Below, piece after piece: positions 19,901-28,300 of a stretch of DNA of 64,000 nt (positions are counted from its first letter, which is position 1; every line of letters begins with the position of its first letter). Both the position numbers and the translations under genes were made by a program. Origin of the DNA: Symbiodinium sp. CCMP2592 (lineage: Eukaryota; Sar; Dinophyceae; Suessiales; Symbiodiniaceae); NCBI GenBank assembly GCA_905221615.1, contig CAJNDT010001013.1, positions 1-64,000 on the forward strand, in the 5' to 3' direction. The notes under the pieces were generated by a model. That model saw only the letters and a list, made by a program, of their open reading frames with translations, was not told where the DNA came from and searched no databases.

Positions 19901-19908
19901 AACTCTGA
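13666..19908 (+). CDS. LINE ORF2 main part: endonuclease, RT, RNase H, zinc tail (unit E)
   Basis: 2080 codons; homologous coding begins near 13860. In order: CYCPGC-like zinc pair (CPGCLCKW); a variable linker; an EEP/AP endonuclease from about residue 543 (QETH, GDFN at about 688, final PHGL in place of the usual SDH); RT with ADGWSYAQLK (about 1030), VLFVDLQTFYE (motif A Asp about 1154), GASGLMAGCPFAP (motif B) and AWLDDIS (motif C, Asp pair 1246-1247); a CCHC knuckle CPLCG...HVLLDC (about 1578); RNase H with STDATGG (Asp about 1664), EGET, CDCQTA, HWVRSH and NAADQL; then a C-terminal zinc domain (CQRC about 1909, FNRK, SHSM, CSKC). All RT and RNase H catalytic residues appear intact. Motif C has LDD instead of the commoner ADD. 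The protein would nick DNA and copy element RNA at the break. Confidence 0.85.
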   Translation: MADRFQLLALTRVLTQTLGTLTPICRVGLICMPFPLASLVGRPFPRGRASVSRVVNIRSLGASADREVRDFLIAGHHAQCSEPSDAILTALSDVMRYCPGCLCKWANCRSRASRPAESQYAGVSEASITGPSFFSAETFADLASDEQINLASVSLGSGVSGVEARASSHTDRCRLLSSVSRRTRRRRNRWIRLASQGVLRSLDHACTSSDGEGEIANFPSGLLAKKNGPRSILPCEEPQGPGPIFSVSGPKRASEIPTGKLAGEISGLAAPVADSQETLPCETSDGECVPDITSASARPAPSIPSGATGPIEPLLHERGAPRTQEVEVMTRSRSLFQEEVGRGPQGPGGPDGSDATAGHGSLPEVRPVGGTRGGNPNSTGLDAFQPVSNRGSVLGTLCVHTGDLDPEALAGIELWSHEGSAGTNLSAVSSATLSSAPSVLGTWPDVRPVGSTRKEPGESGQPVDWCLALHLLEKAETQGYKCVESEIIKLAEDIQTHFKEPSLEWWAGYAMMQCLVDESNPAWTQAAIKQLIPARAGPRPHPVTLLSLNITTWGPKFKDWLGGRGCPFDLLCVQETHLRKDVPAAAAWLNPRGLVGHFGPGHKGDTPGIRGGLVTIAPAHRNVRQALDYQKEGCGFLVDFLRFKDWTLAVLNLYLKSGSSLQTEPNCSIVANLLACVRDLAVPWIVMGDFNTPITDLQATNIPTEAKGLLLSPGGPTTDDGACLDYSLICHRLSGCIGCTIAWDAPFRPHGLLKFTLEADCSLIVPQLPSYRQITSAPCHSFVEGPQLDCIRWEGCANPSSITLSFASWSQAAAATCGVTQKAPGTYFAIIHQALSPPSHPDRVWHGKSASFWDRVAVWAKKQPSYACGIPESVINLLNESEVHWAVQARTTWEQWKDETLQILSGAMPSREWQKVTVAQQKLAREAHVATKSAHYLDWLQSSLTKGMRPLFRALSNPDAQVDRPFRDAGLELKPFLRLDFWVELWKAQPTPLPDLSPELHERARQHAKFLQPATLDLIRSQLRKLANKAGGADGWSYAQLKLLPDEALAALLSIFRRVECEGVLPEHWLTTLITMLPKNSRVERPIALCNATYRLWAKLRYPEVESWVLSFQQQAPWEQAVPGQSTLDVSITRLLQAEISRVRKRCRIVLFVDLQTFYESVSHEGVAHQAILHNFPAVCVDTALKVYRGARYIVSESAVSPVCYGASGLMAGCPFAPALAKLALFPSLSTLHASKLNDNITAWLDDISVDTEGANAEQTAVRAQKSFQLLKTSLERDGLKMSLSKTCFVCTDSRSEKALKRLLGPNDPPISSLARDLGTDYSGARRRRITIAKQREAKGKTRSGRLRKLQVPSLSHKWRAFKGGVFATTAWGHQAQGLAPKRLKWLRACAAQQLNRHKLGSSDLLFDFHCKHEDPLITIVTQHFTTIARIFRRWPQSLWSQLQTTWASSWERLQSAVYPWQVVSGPMAAAQAYLMQLDVECRSLEQWNFGQTVLPCQWRDVSFKETLLRRLRSHLQAQRNARIANILEIPELPQGLDWTSHRKRVTRMKKAKKPTKWLLALWQGAVLCSSTGGQEFCPLCGTPASWRHVLLDCHYWRTRHRSIPPQWDELQRQWPVPALWERGLLPASLTQQSRPDFTLTDVREGLWATNDSLDAQQFVFSTDATGGPESADDRLRIVAFAVIAFKKQGDQLTQVASITGYLPVGASVAEGETQALQVLQNNVVGEADVTCDCQTAIKRARSFGTNLHCHWVRSHLSLEAFQAEFGVHNTWRHEANNAADQLCDKTALKIFDRSFLSKIQSLDALVQQISTFLAERVEILITSKKDPPPQVFQEKRVCRKQKPGSASQPFVKPRRAAEQALSASATRPAPSLNKKQRLRQLLEDPSLQLGHEWQTTGAKAENNFAVQCQRCQLYIEQCNAPDIFNRKINHPCKGIPAALPDSWEIHSSHSMVNKGAFFACSKCLATAKLAAKAATKLLSAPCKGLARKAGKNLIKTNVHEQVSAAQHVPIASLFQPKVEGTPVAEVSVQQDPNVGDRPGKEAKAKATKPLSKGSKPKSKPKPSPPGEDLKQTKLCFGKL
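14341..14400 (+). repeat. Perfect 17-bp inverted repeat inside ORF2
   Basis: AAAAATGGGCCCAGGTC (14341-14357) is exactly complementary to 14384-14400 around a 26-nt loop, within the linker before the endonuclease. The encoded segment is Gly/Pro-rich. Confidence 0.8.
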
Positions 19909-20189
19909 GCCTTGAAGCCCGGTGAGCGCCCTGTAGGCAGTTCCCTCCTAGCTTTGCCCGGTGAGCGCTGTGCTTGCAGCTCCCGGAAAAATGGAAAGTG
20001 AGTTTTCTTGAGCACGATTTAGTAATGCCACTGGCTGTCAAGACAAACCTTGTGACCCAATAAGTCAGTGACCTGGACCTTATGACACTTCAAGCCCTGG
20101 CCCTCTTGGTGCCTGCCTGTCTGCACTGGTGTCGACAGAGGTCTGCTGCCTTAGCGTGTGAGGTGCTCACACCAGTACTCACTGACCCT

Positions 20190-20275
20190 TATAATGCTCA
20201 TGATCCTTAGTGGTGAGGACATTTGCGTGCTCTCACCACGAAGGAAGCTGCTGCCGCTGTGTACAGGCTGCCGGT
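20190..20275 (+). repeat. Conserved hairpin block, copy 1
   Basis: ATAATGCTCATGATCC, then GTGGTGAG (20210-20217), a 14-nt loop and CTCACCAC (20232-20239), then GCTGTGTACAGGCTG and GGTAGT. Copy 2 lies 280 bp downstream. Confidence 0.65.
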
Positions 20276-20469
20276 AGTTTTGTGTAAAGTTCTTCAAGTG
20301 CAACACACAAGAGTCTGAGTCGTGACTCCTTTGCTCACCAACTGTGCTGGTCAGACGGCTGCTGTAAGTTGTGGGCTGCTGCCCAACGGCTTTCGCCAGT
20401 TCCAGCAGGGACTCTTGCAAACGCAGCGCCACGGTGCTCCCACTTCTTCGGCTTGGAGCCGGCTTGCTA

Positions 20470-20555
20470 TATAATGCTCATGATCCCGAGTGGTGAGGGC
20501 ATTCGCGTGTTCTCACCACGAGGGGGCTGCTGTCGCTGTGTACAGTCTGCTGGTA
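20470..20555 (+). repeat. Conserved hairpin block, copy 2
   Basis: The same 8-bp stem (GTGGTGAG 20490-20497, CTCACCAC 20512-20519) is perfectly kept while the loop differs at several positions. The flanks ATAATGCTCATGATCC and GCTGTGTACAG are kept. Related CTGTGTACAG-TCGGCGG-TAGT sequence recurs at about 29833 in unit F. Confidence 0.65.
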
Positions 20556-20785
20556 GTCTCCTAGCTCAGTGTAGTTGCTGACGAGTGAACGTACTGTTGT
20601 ACTTTGTTGCTTACTCCTACTTGGAAAGAGGCGAAGGGCTTGCGCTCTCAGGCTTGCTTGAAGCTCCCTGGGAAGTAACCTCTTTCGTCCTCTGTGCTAG
20701 GTCCAGTGGCCAAGCGTGCTGCTGTTAGATCTGCGCTCTGCTAACGTTTCAGGCCTCTGGCCGCGACTTGCTGTCCGCAAAGTGA

Positions 20786-20827
20786 GAAAATCCCATTTTC
20801 CGTAGCCATTTTGGCTCAAGGCTCAAG
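20786..20827 (+). other. Leader motif plus complete dinoflagellate spliced leader
   Basis: GAAAATCCCATTT at 20786-20798 is followed without a gap by all 22 nt of the dinoSL consensus (20799-20820, first base T), then by GCTCAAG (20821-20827), a truncated second relic. No GT donor follows, so this is a cDNA-type relic and not an SL RNA gene. Confidence 0.85.
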
Positions 20828-21182
20828 TTGCCGTGAGTGCTCAAACTTGAGGTGCCGACGTGGCCAGCCTTGAGGCCTGCATTCTAGAGCTCTCAAACAG
20901 GACCCCAAACGTAACCTCGTAGAGGTCGTAGGCCGGATTAGCCGGCAAGGGCTGGGAGGGAGCCGTAGACTGTCAGGCGCTCTGTGCGCCACTTTTCTTG
21001 AACACCACCGCAACTTGCAACCCTTGAAACATCTTGCTTGCACAGATCGCTTGATTTTCTTGGAAAAGTTTGTTTTGAGGGCCTTGCTTGCAAAAACGCC
21101 CTTTGTTGCCAAACTTTCTTGCGTACAGTTTTCTTGAAGGACGGCAGCAGACGCACAAGGACTGGTGCAAGTCAGTGCGGAC

Positions 21183-22139
21183 ATGTCGCGCTTCCGGCCG
21201 TATGTCGTGTGCAGGAAGTGCAATGAGAGCTGGCTGTATGCTGATCGCATTTCAGCCCACCCGTGTTGTGCAGTTTGTGGTGCAGCGTGGCCTCGACAGG
21301 CAAAGCCTAAGGTTAGGTTTGTGCAGAGCGGTGATGAGGCATCTGAGACCTCATTTAGGCCGCCCAGGCAGAGTAAGGAGCGAAAGCCCGGCAAGGCGGC
21401 ACTCGCTTTGCACACAGTGTGGGAGAAGTTGACTCCCGAAGCCCGACTGGCGATCGAAGAAGCTGGGTGGAGGCCTCCATCCGCGGCAGCGGTTGTTCCG
21501 CCTCCGGGTCTCGGCGATTTTGATGTTGACATGGATGCATCTGAGGCCTGCGAGGCTAAGCAGAAGCTGTGGTCTGAAGCCACGGAGCAGCAGAAAGAGC
21601 TCATGCTCAAGGCAGGCCTCAAGCCGCCGGAGCAAACTCCGGCTCCCACCTCTTATGAAGTTGGAACCGCAGCAAATGCAGCTTTTCGTAAGGCCACGGT
21701 TGCACTGAAATTGCTTGGAGACAAGAAGATTAGCTTGCAGAAGCGTATCGACCAAGCTAAGGAGCAATACAACGCAAGACTGACCGAGATGAAACAGTTG
21801 CAGACCAAAATTGAAGAGGCGCAGCAACAGGTTGCAGATGCGGGCGAGGAGCTTACCACCAAAGTCCTGGCCCAAGATGAATCTTTGAACGGCGAAATTG
21901 CGCAGTTTCTTGAGAAGTTTGGGATTTCCTTGACTGAAGAGCAGGAAGCAAAGATTGCTGCAGTGCGTGCCGGCACACATGGACCCCCTGACAGCCAGGC
22001 TTTTGACCTTAAGGCCGCAGCACCCAACACGCAAGAGGTGCCCAAGAAATCTGAGCCAGCGCAGAACGGACAGCGTGGCACCAGATCCAGGTCGCCAAGA
22101 AAGACGCAAGAGGCTGCCGCTGAGAAGGAGGATCTGTAG
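21183..22139 (+). CDS. LINE ORF1 protein (unit F)
   Basis: Start chosen at the ATG for MSRFRPYVVC, because this aligns with MTGNRAYTVC of unit E; an in-frame ATG six codons earlier (21165) is also possible. Zinc ribbon C10-x2-C13 and C29-x2-C32, then the shared LHTVWEKLTPEARLAIEEAGW-like patch (shown here in part), a PPPGLGDF linker, a long coiled coil (about residues 165-230) and a basic RSRSPRK-containing end. Intact frame of 319 codons from this start. Probable RNA-binding, self-associating partner of ORF2; function by analogy. Confidence 0.75.
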   Translation: MSRFRPYVVCRKCNESWLYADRISAHPCCAVCGAAWPRQAKPKVRFVQSGDEASETSFRPPRQSKERKPGKAALALHTVWEKLTPEARLAIEEAGWRPPSAAAVVPPPGLGDFDVDMDASEACEAKQKLWSEATEQQKELMLKAGLKPPEQTPAPTSYEVGTAANAAFRKATVALKLLGDKKISLQKRIDQAKEQYNARLTEMKQLQTKIEEAQQQVADAGEELTTKVLAQDESLNGEIAQFLEKFGISLTEEQEAKIAAVRAGTHGPPDSQAFDLKAAAPNTQEVPKKSEPAQNGQRGTRSRSPRKTQEAAAEKEDL

Positions 22140-22217
22140 GATGCAGGTGAGGGTCTGGGTTCCGGGGATTTTAGGAGGATTCCGGGGTTCTCTTCCTGGG
22201 TAAGGGTTACGAGTTCC

Positions 22218-24335
22218 TTGGGAAGTGACTTGCATGTGCCTGAGGCTCCTGCTTTTCCTTGTTGGCCCCAGACCCGCACCGCTCCTCAGATTTTGCAAAA
22301 CCAGCAGACCGCTGTCAACACAACATGTTCGCTCTGTGTTGCGCCCCTGGCGTCCTCACGAAGTGTGAGTTTCCACGTTGGGTCCAGCAGCATGTGCGTT
22401 TGTAATCCTTGCTTTCAGGTGGCGTCGGCTAGAAGCTGTGCTACTCCTCATTTTGCTGCGCACTCATTCTCGGCAGAGCCTTCGGTTGCGCAAGGTTGGG
22501 TTGCTAGGTCTTCGGTTCGAAATTCGGGCTTGAAAGAAGGGGCGATGCAGCTTGCATGTCAGGACTTGTGTTGTGCATGCTGCCATACGCCTATGTCGGT
22601 GCCCCCCTTTGTCCCTAGGCCTCCCGAGCCAGCTTTGTGCCAGCACTGCATGCCGAGTCAGAGTGAGAGTTTTCATTGTCGCCGTGGCTTTTTTCTTGAA
22701 TCTTGTGCGCTTTCAGGCCAACCTGTGCCCAGGATCCTTGATTACAGAGTGCCGGCCAGGGTCTTCCGCCACAGGCCGCCCACTTTGCCACTGTGCTGGA
22801 GTGCTTGTGCTTCCGCCCGGAGGCATGAAGGCACCCTTGAGTCCAGGCCCATTTCTAGCCCGAACCCGTGTGCGCCTTCGGGAGTTTTTCTTAACCCCAA
22901 TTTGGCCTTTGCGAGTGGATATGCATCGGAGCTTGAAGAGCTTGTGCAAGGGTGGCCTCCTTGTTTGAGTTGTGGCCAGAATGCAGTGCTTGGTCAGCAG
23001 GATTTTCCTTGGATTAGGAGTTTTCTTTCAGCCAGCAGCCAGGTCATGTTACACCGTCCATGTGAGGACCTTGCCACGGCTGTCAGTGATGTACTCTGCT
23101 ACTGCCCAGGGTGTTTGTGTCGCTGGGCGGACCGCCCCACCAGCACCGAGGGCCGGCCTCACATATCCGCTGACTTGTCAGGTCCACGTTTCTTTCCTGC
23201 CAGTGCTGCTCAGGAGTGTGATGAACAGGGCGAGGTGTATGGTTCGCGGGAGCTCGCAACTGTGAGGCCTACATGTATCAGAGCATTCTCGTATGGGCCT
23301 TCCACGAATCGGAAAGCCCCTGCATCCAGACGGGCCCGCCGGCGCCTCAACCGCCGATTGCGACACGTGCTTGAGGGTTCAGGGACTTTTTCTGATCCGA
23401 TTTCTCACGGTGGTGATTTGCTTGACCCTTGTGCAGTTGCTTCGGTCCATGCAGAAGTGGTTGAAGTTGACGGCTACAGGTCGCAAGCTGGCCATGAATT
23501 TTCATTTCCGTTCCCTACCCCGTGTGTCTCCCAGTCTTGGGACCCTAACCCCAATTTTGATTGCGTGGATGCTGCCCCTGGGCATTGCGGCATCACTGGT
23601 GAGTTGCACGAGCGGCCTGACCAGGACCAGCATCCTTTGGGTTGCGCGGCTACCAATCTTGATGCCATGAGGGCCCCCAGGGCCCAGGAGGAGGGTGGTT
23701 ATTATGGTGGTGGTGGTTTCGTTCAGGAGGAGGTGTGCCCGCTGGGCGAGGGTCCTGGGGGTCGGAATTTTGGGATTGCTTCCCTTAATAGAGTTTCCCT
23801 CCAGGGTCCAGGAGGTGGGTATATCACACAGGCGGAGGATTGGCCCGCAGGAGGAGGTGCGGCCGCTGGCCGAGGACCCTGGAGGGAGCAATACATCCCG
23901 TTGTCTGAGAATTCCGGGTGTGGCCCGAACTTTCATGATGATCCGGTTCCAGCGTGCCCTGAGGCTGGTGACCAAAGACATACGCTGTCCCAACCAGACG
24001 TTGCTGTGCGCCCTGCAGGCTGCACTCAGGCTGACCAGGTGCTTGTGCATTCAACTTGGTCGGGCAGTGCTCTCGCTCAGTCTGGTGATCCAGGGGTTTC
24101 GGCCCTTTGGGCCAGCTTGCTGCAAGGGCTGGACCATATGTGTCACGTGCAAGTGCTTCAAGCTGTGGAGGCCCTAGAGGCGGGCCAATATATTCTTGAA
24201 GATACCTTTCCCTGGTTTGCTGCTGAGCTTGCTGTTGAAGCCGGTGATGATGTTCCTTGGCACGTTGCAGCCTCGGCTATCAGGGATGTCATCGCAAATC
24301 TTAATCCAATGCCGACGGAAAGAAATTGCTGTTAG
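22218..24335 (+). pseudogene. LINE ORF2, N-terminal Cys-rich segment (unit F)
   Basis: 705 codons that begin 78 nt after ORF1. Cys pairs match unit E: CSLCVAPL with CNPC, CCACCHTPM with CQHC, CLSCGQ, and CYCPGCLCRW. A variable Gly-rich linker follows. The frame ends at TAG 24333-24335 exactly where the endonuclease frame starts (ADGKKLLLVSSN in frame 2 from about 24311). In unit E the two parts are one frame, so a 1-nt (or 2-nt) indel near 24310-24326 is the likely cause. Confidence 0.7.
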
Positions 24336-25369
24336 TCAGCTCCAATGTCACCAAGTGGCGCAAGTCCTTAGCAACCTTTCTTGCGGGGATCAGGCCAGAC
24401 CTCTGGCTGGTACAGGAAACACACATTAAGGAGGAGCAAGGGGATTTGCTGGCCACTCATGTTGGGGCCTTTGGCTATCAGGCCTTCAGCTTGCCAGGTC
24501 ACCCCACTGGGGGAGGTGGTAACTCAGGAGGCCTTGCGATTGTGTTTAAGAAGCACCTTGATGTCCGTAAAAGCCACCACTTCCTTCACCAAGGTGTTGG
24601 TTTTCAGTCTGTTGTTCTGCGCATCCGGGGTGTTGATATCTTCCTCGTCAATGTTTACTTGAAGACAGGGGAGGGTTTCCGGGGCCCGACTAATGCCATA
24701 ATTCTTTCCAATTTGATTCCCTTCCTTAGGTCGCTGCAAGGTGAATTTCTTGTTGCAGGCGACTTCAACGAAGACATCAGTGTTCTGGTGACCACCAGTT
24801 TGGCGCAGGAAGCTCGGGGCCAATGGGTCCACACGGGGGCTTCCACGTGCACAGGGGGTGGTAACATTGATTTTGGTTTAGTTTCCAAAGGGCTGGCCTT
24901 GGGAGTTTCGGTCCGGGCTGACTGGATCACTCCGTTTGCTCCACATGCTGCCTTACATTGGTGCATTGATAGGAGGCAGTGCGAGTTGAGGTTTCCCCAG
25001 CTTGTGGGTTTCAAGCCGATGCCCATTATGCCGCAACCCTTCGAGGCTCCTTTTGCAGGTTGCTCTGGCCCTCAGCCTGATCTGGAGTCTGCCTGTGCCG
25101 GGCACTGGGGTGGCTCCATACCCGAGCCGGCCCTCACACATACCTTTGAGCAGCTCAGTAGCTCTGTTGAGTTATCGGTCTATGGCTGCACTCAAGGTCG
25201 AGGCTGCCTGCCCAAATTTCGCCGTGACAAACTCCTGCGCCATACCTCACCTGTGGGTGCTTGGGGGGGGGCTCAGGCCTCTTTCTGGAAGCGGGTCCTT
25301 TTGGCTGGAACTTTCGGCGAAGCGGAGTTGTCCTGCACCCTTTGGCCACACATTTTGGTCGCAGCTTGA
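24326..25369 (+). pseudogene. LINE ORF2, apurinic endonuclease segment (unit F)
   Basis: Carries LLVSSNVTKW at the start, QETHI, NSGGLAIVF, GDFNED (Asp at about residue 146), and DWITPFAPHAALHW at the position of the closing His motif. These are the endonuclease/exonuclease/phosphatase landmarks that nick target DNA for target-primed reverse transcription. Homology to unit E continues to ASFWKRVLLAG (about 25310). After that the frame is lost and ends at 25369, with the true continuation in frame 0. Confidence 0.75.
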
Positions 25370-28300
25370 ATTGATGTGGCACGGATCCACAGCCGAGCTC
25401 AGTGTTTTCCAAGTCCAGCTTGATGCTGTTCTTAAAGGTGCTACGCCCTCGGCTTTTCCAGAGTTGATTCAGGTATCGGAGCAACAATTTCGTCACCATT
25501 CCAAATTGTGGATGCAGAAGCAGAGCGCAAGCTACGGTAAGTGGCTAAAGCAGGCTTCGTGTAAAGGCTTGCGTGGCCTTTTTACCAGTGTTAAAGCGGA
25601 TGAAGCTGTCCAGCTGCGCCCTTTCTTGCACCAGCCTGTGCAGGAGCGCATCTACCTTAGGTGGAGGCAGTGGTTTGAGCTTTGGTCCGCGCCGGGTGGG
25701 GTCGACCCGGCGCTCCTCAGTGATCTCAGGCAACGGGCCCGAATGCAGGCCAAGGAGCTTGGGCCGATTCCCCTAGATCAGGCGGTTGCGGCGTTCAAGC
25801 GAGTGCCCAGCAAGGCACCAGGTCTAGACGGGTGGACATTTGAGATGTTAAAAAATTTGCAGCGACCGGCTGTTGCATCCATCATTTCATTTCTTCACCA
25901 CTGTGAAACTGAGGCCACTTGGCCTGCCCAGATGGTGTTTGCACTTATAGCCCTCCTCCCAAAAAGCGAGAAGCGGGAGAGACCAATAGCACTTTTGCAC
26001 GTGCTTTACCGCACTTGGGTGCGCATGAGGTGGAAATTGGTCTCCGATTGGCAATTCCAGTACTGTAAAGCCGCGGTCTGGGATAAGGCAATGCCTGGGA
26101 GTCAAGTGCTGGACGTCGCTTTGGGACGCTTACTTAGAGGCGAGGCGGCTAGACAGTCCGGTCAGCACTTAGTTACAATTTTCATTGATATGGAGACTTT
26201 CTATGATAGATGCCGTTTTAATGATGTCATTTCTTCTGGCCTTTCTTTGGGGTACCCTCCCCTGGTATTGCACCAGGCCCTTCTTACGTACATGGGCCCG
26301 CGTTTTCTTCAATCTGAAGGGTCTTTGTGCCCGGCCATTACTCCCACGAAGGGGGTCCTGGCTGGGTGCCCGGCCGCCCCGTCTATCAGCAAACTTGTTG
26401 TGCACCCCATTGCAGTTGCGGCCACTTCCAAGCGTGCGACATCCAATTTGGACGTATGGATAGATGATCTGTCCCTTGACTGTGTCGGTGCCTCGGCCAA
26501 GCAGATTGCCTCAGACGCTGTGCTGCTGTTTCGCAGCCTGCGTACCAGCATCGAGGCAACTGGTGCCAAGTTGTCATTGGATAAGACTTCTTTTGTTGCA
26601 TCGTCCTCTAAAGCGGCTAAATGCTTGCAGGCTGTCAGAGTTGACACAGACCCTGAAGTCCGCACCTTTGCCAGGGACTTAGGTGTCACATCGGGGGGTG
26701 CACGCCGCAGGGTTTTGGGTTTAGCTGAGATGAGGCGAGCTAAGGCCAGTGGCAGGGCGTCTAAACTTCGCAAGTTGGGCCTTGCCAACTTTTCACATAA
26801 AGTGCGCATTACCCGGGCCTCCATATGCTCTGCAGGTCTTTGGGGGCATCAGGCTGCAGGCGTCAGTCCTAAGCGGCGTAAGTGGTACAGGACTCTTTGT
26901 GCCAAGGCCATCGGCCGCCAAAAGTTAGGCTCGCTTGATGTCTCTTTCCTTTTGTTGCGTCACAAGTGTGAGGACCCGCACCTCACCATTTTGAAGCAGC
27001 ATTTTCGAGCGGTTGCCAGGGTTTTCCGTCGTTGGCAGATCTCGGACCCGGAGAAATTCAGATCGACTTGGGCCAACATTTGGGCTTGGCTTTCAGAGTC
27101 GCCCCAACCTTGGAAGCGCGTCAATGGGCCCTTGGCGGCCACTTTGGCATACTTGATGGATTTAGGTGTGCAAGCGCCCCAGTCCCACCGTTGGACGTGC
27201 GGCGAGTGTCTCCTTATCATTGATTGGGCCAGTGTTGACGCCACCCGTCGGGTGTGGCATTGGCTTTTGCCTAAGTGGGAGGCCGCTAGGCTGCTTCGTA
27301 TATCTCATCTGGAAGCCTGTGAATCCTTAGCCTCTGGAGTCGACTTGAAGGTCCCTCACCGCTTGCTTAAGCGCAAATTCTTCAATAAGAGTATGGTGAC
27401 TAGTTTGCAAGCCCTTTGGCAAGGAGCACTTTTAGGTCAGAATAAGCCCGGGTACTGTAAACTGTGTGCCTGTCCTCTCAGCTTGCAGCATGTTCTGTGG
27501 GACTGCCCTTATCTTGTTTCTAAGTATCCTGAACCACCGCATTTCCCGGCCTCCCGCCGCAGTTTCCCGTGGCCATGTCTTTGGTTGCGCGGTTTGTTGC
27601 CACAGCGTGCCACGTCGCTGGGAGGTACGGATACGCAGAAGGGTTTGGTTTGTGAGGGTTTGTGGAGCAGCCGACGGGTCCTTAATAGTGATAATCTTGT
27701 TTTTGCTTCAGATGCGTCGGGTGGACCAGGTGCCCGTGACCACCGCGCGGCATGTGTTGCTTGGGCCATTGCGGCATATGAGCTTGCACCGGAGGGGCCG
27801 AAGCGTGTTGCTAGCATCACGTGCTTTCCCGAAGAGCCCCTGTCGGTGGCCAGTGCGGAACAACAGGCTGCCTTTGAGCTCTTTGGTCGTGTCTCCGGTG
27901 CTTTCGACTTGACGGTGGACTGTCAGGCAATCACACACATTCTACGGAAAAACATGCCGCCCCTTGAAGGCCCGGTCCCTTGGGGTGAAATTTGGGGTGA
28001 CAGGTCAAGGGCTAATATCACTTGGGTGCCCAGTCATAAAGACTCTTCCTATTATGCTGAAAAAGGCATCCCTGAATGGCGGCGTTTGCTGAACGAGGAT
28101 GTTGATTCTTTATGTGGCAAAAGGGCTGCGCAAGTGTTCCAATCAGCGACTAAGCCGAATCTTCCTGTTCTTGATGGGCTCTGTGAAGAAATTTGCCTGC
28201 ACCTGGCTAAGAAAATTGGCTTTGTCCTCAAGCACAAAAAAGATAAGGGTTTCCCTTGGGTTTTTGATAGGTGCCTCAACTCCCAGCCTTCGCCCCAGGA

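Larger units (their letters stand above)
11234..20785 (+). mobile_element. Unit E: near-complete non-LTR retrotransposon (EN-RT-RNase H LINE)
   Basis: 9.55 kb from the leader motif to the next leader. Order: 5' UTR of about 390 nt (homologous to units A and F), ORF1 (11622-12707), a 48-nt gap, ORF2 in two frames (12756 to about 13860, then to 19908), and 0.88 kb of 3' sequence with a duplicated hairpin. No LTRs. Apurinic endonuclease followed by RT and RNase H places it with RNase-H-bearing LINE groups (I/RandI-like by domain order; clade is inference). One frameshift disables ORF2 unless it is recoded. Confidence 0.8.
19909..20785 (+). other. 3' region of unit E
   Basis: No protein-like ORF. 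It contains two GGTGAGCGC-type motifs just after the stop, the duplicated hairpin block (20186-20275 and 20466-20555), and a terminal GGCCGCGACTTGCTGTCCGCA core directly before the next leader. No A-tail is visible. Confidence 0.5.

Noticed and set aside
20799..20827. Spliced-leader RNA gene
   Set aside because: The 22-nt leader is exact, but no GT donor, intron-like part or Sm-type site follows; GCTCAAG follows instead. A cDNA relic fits better.
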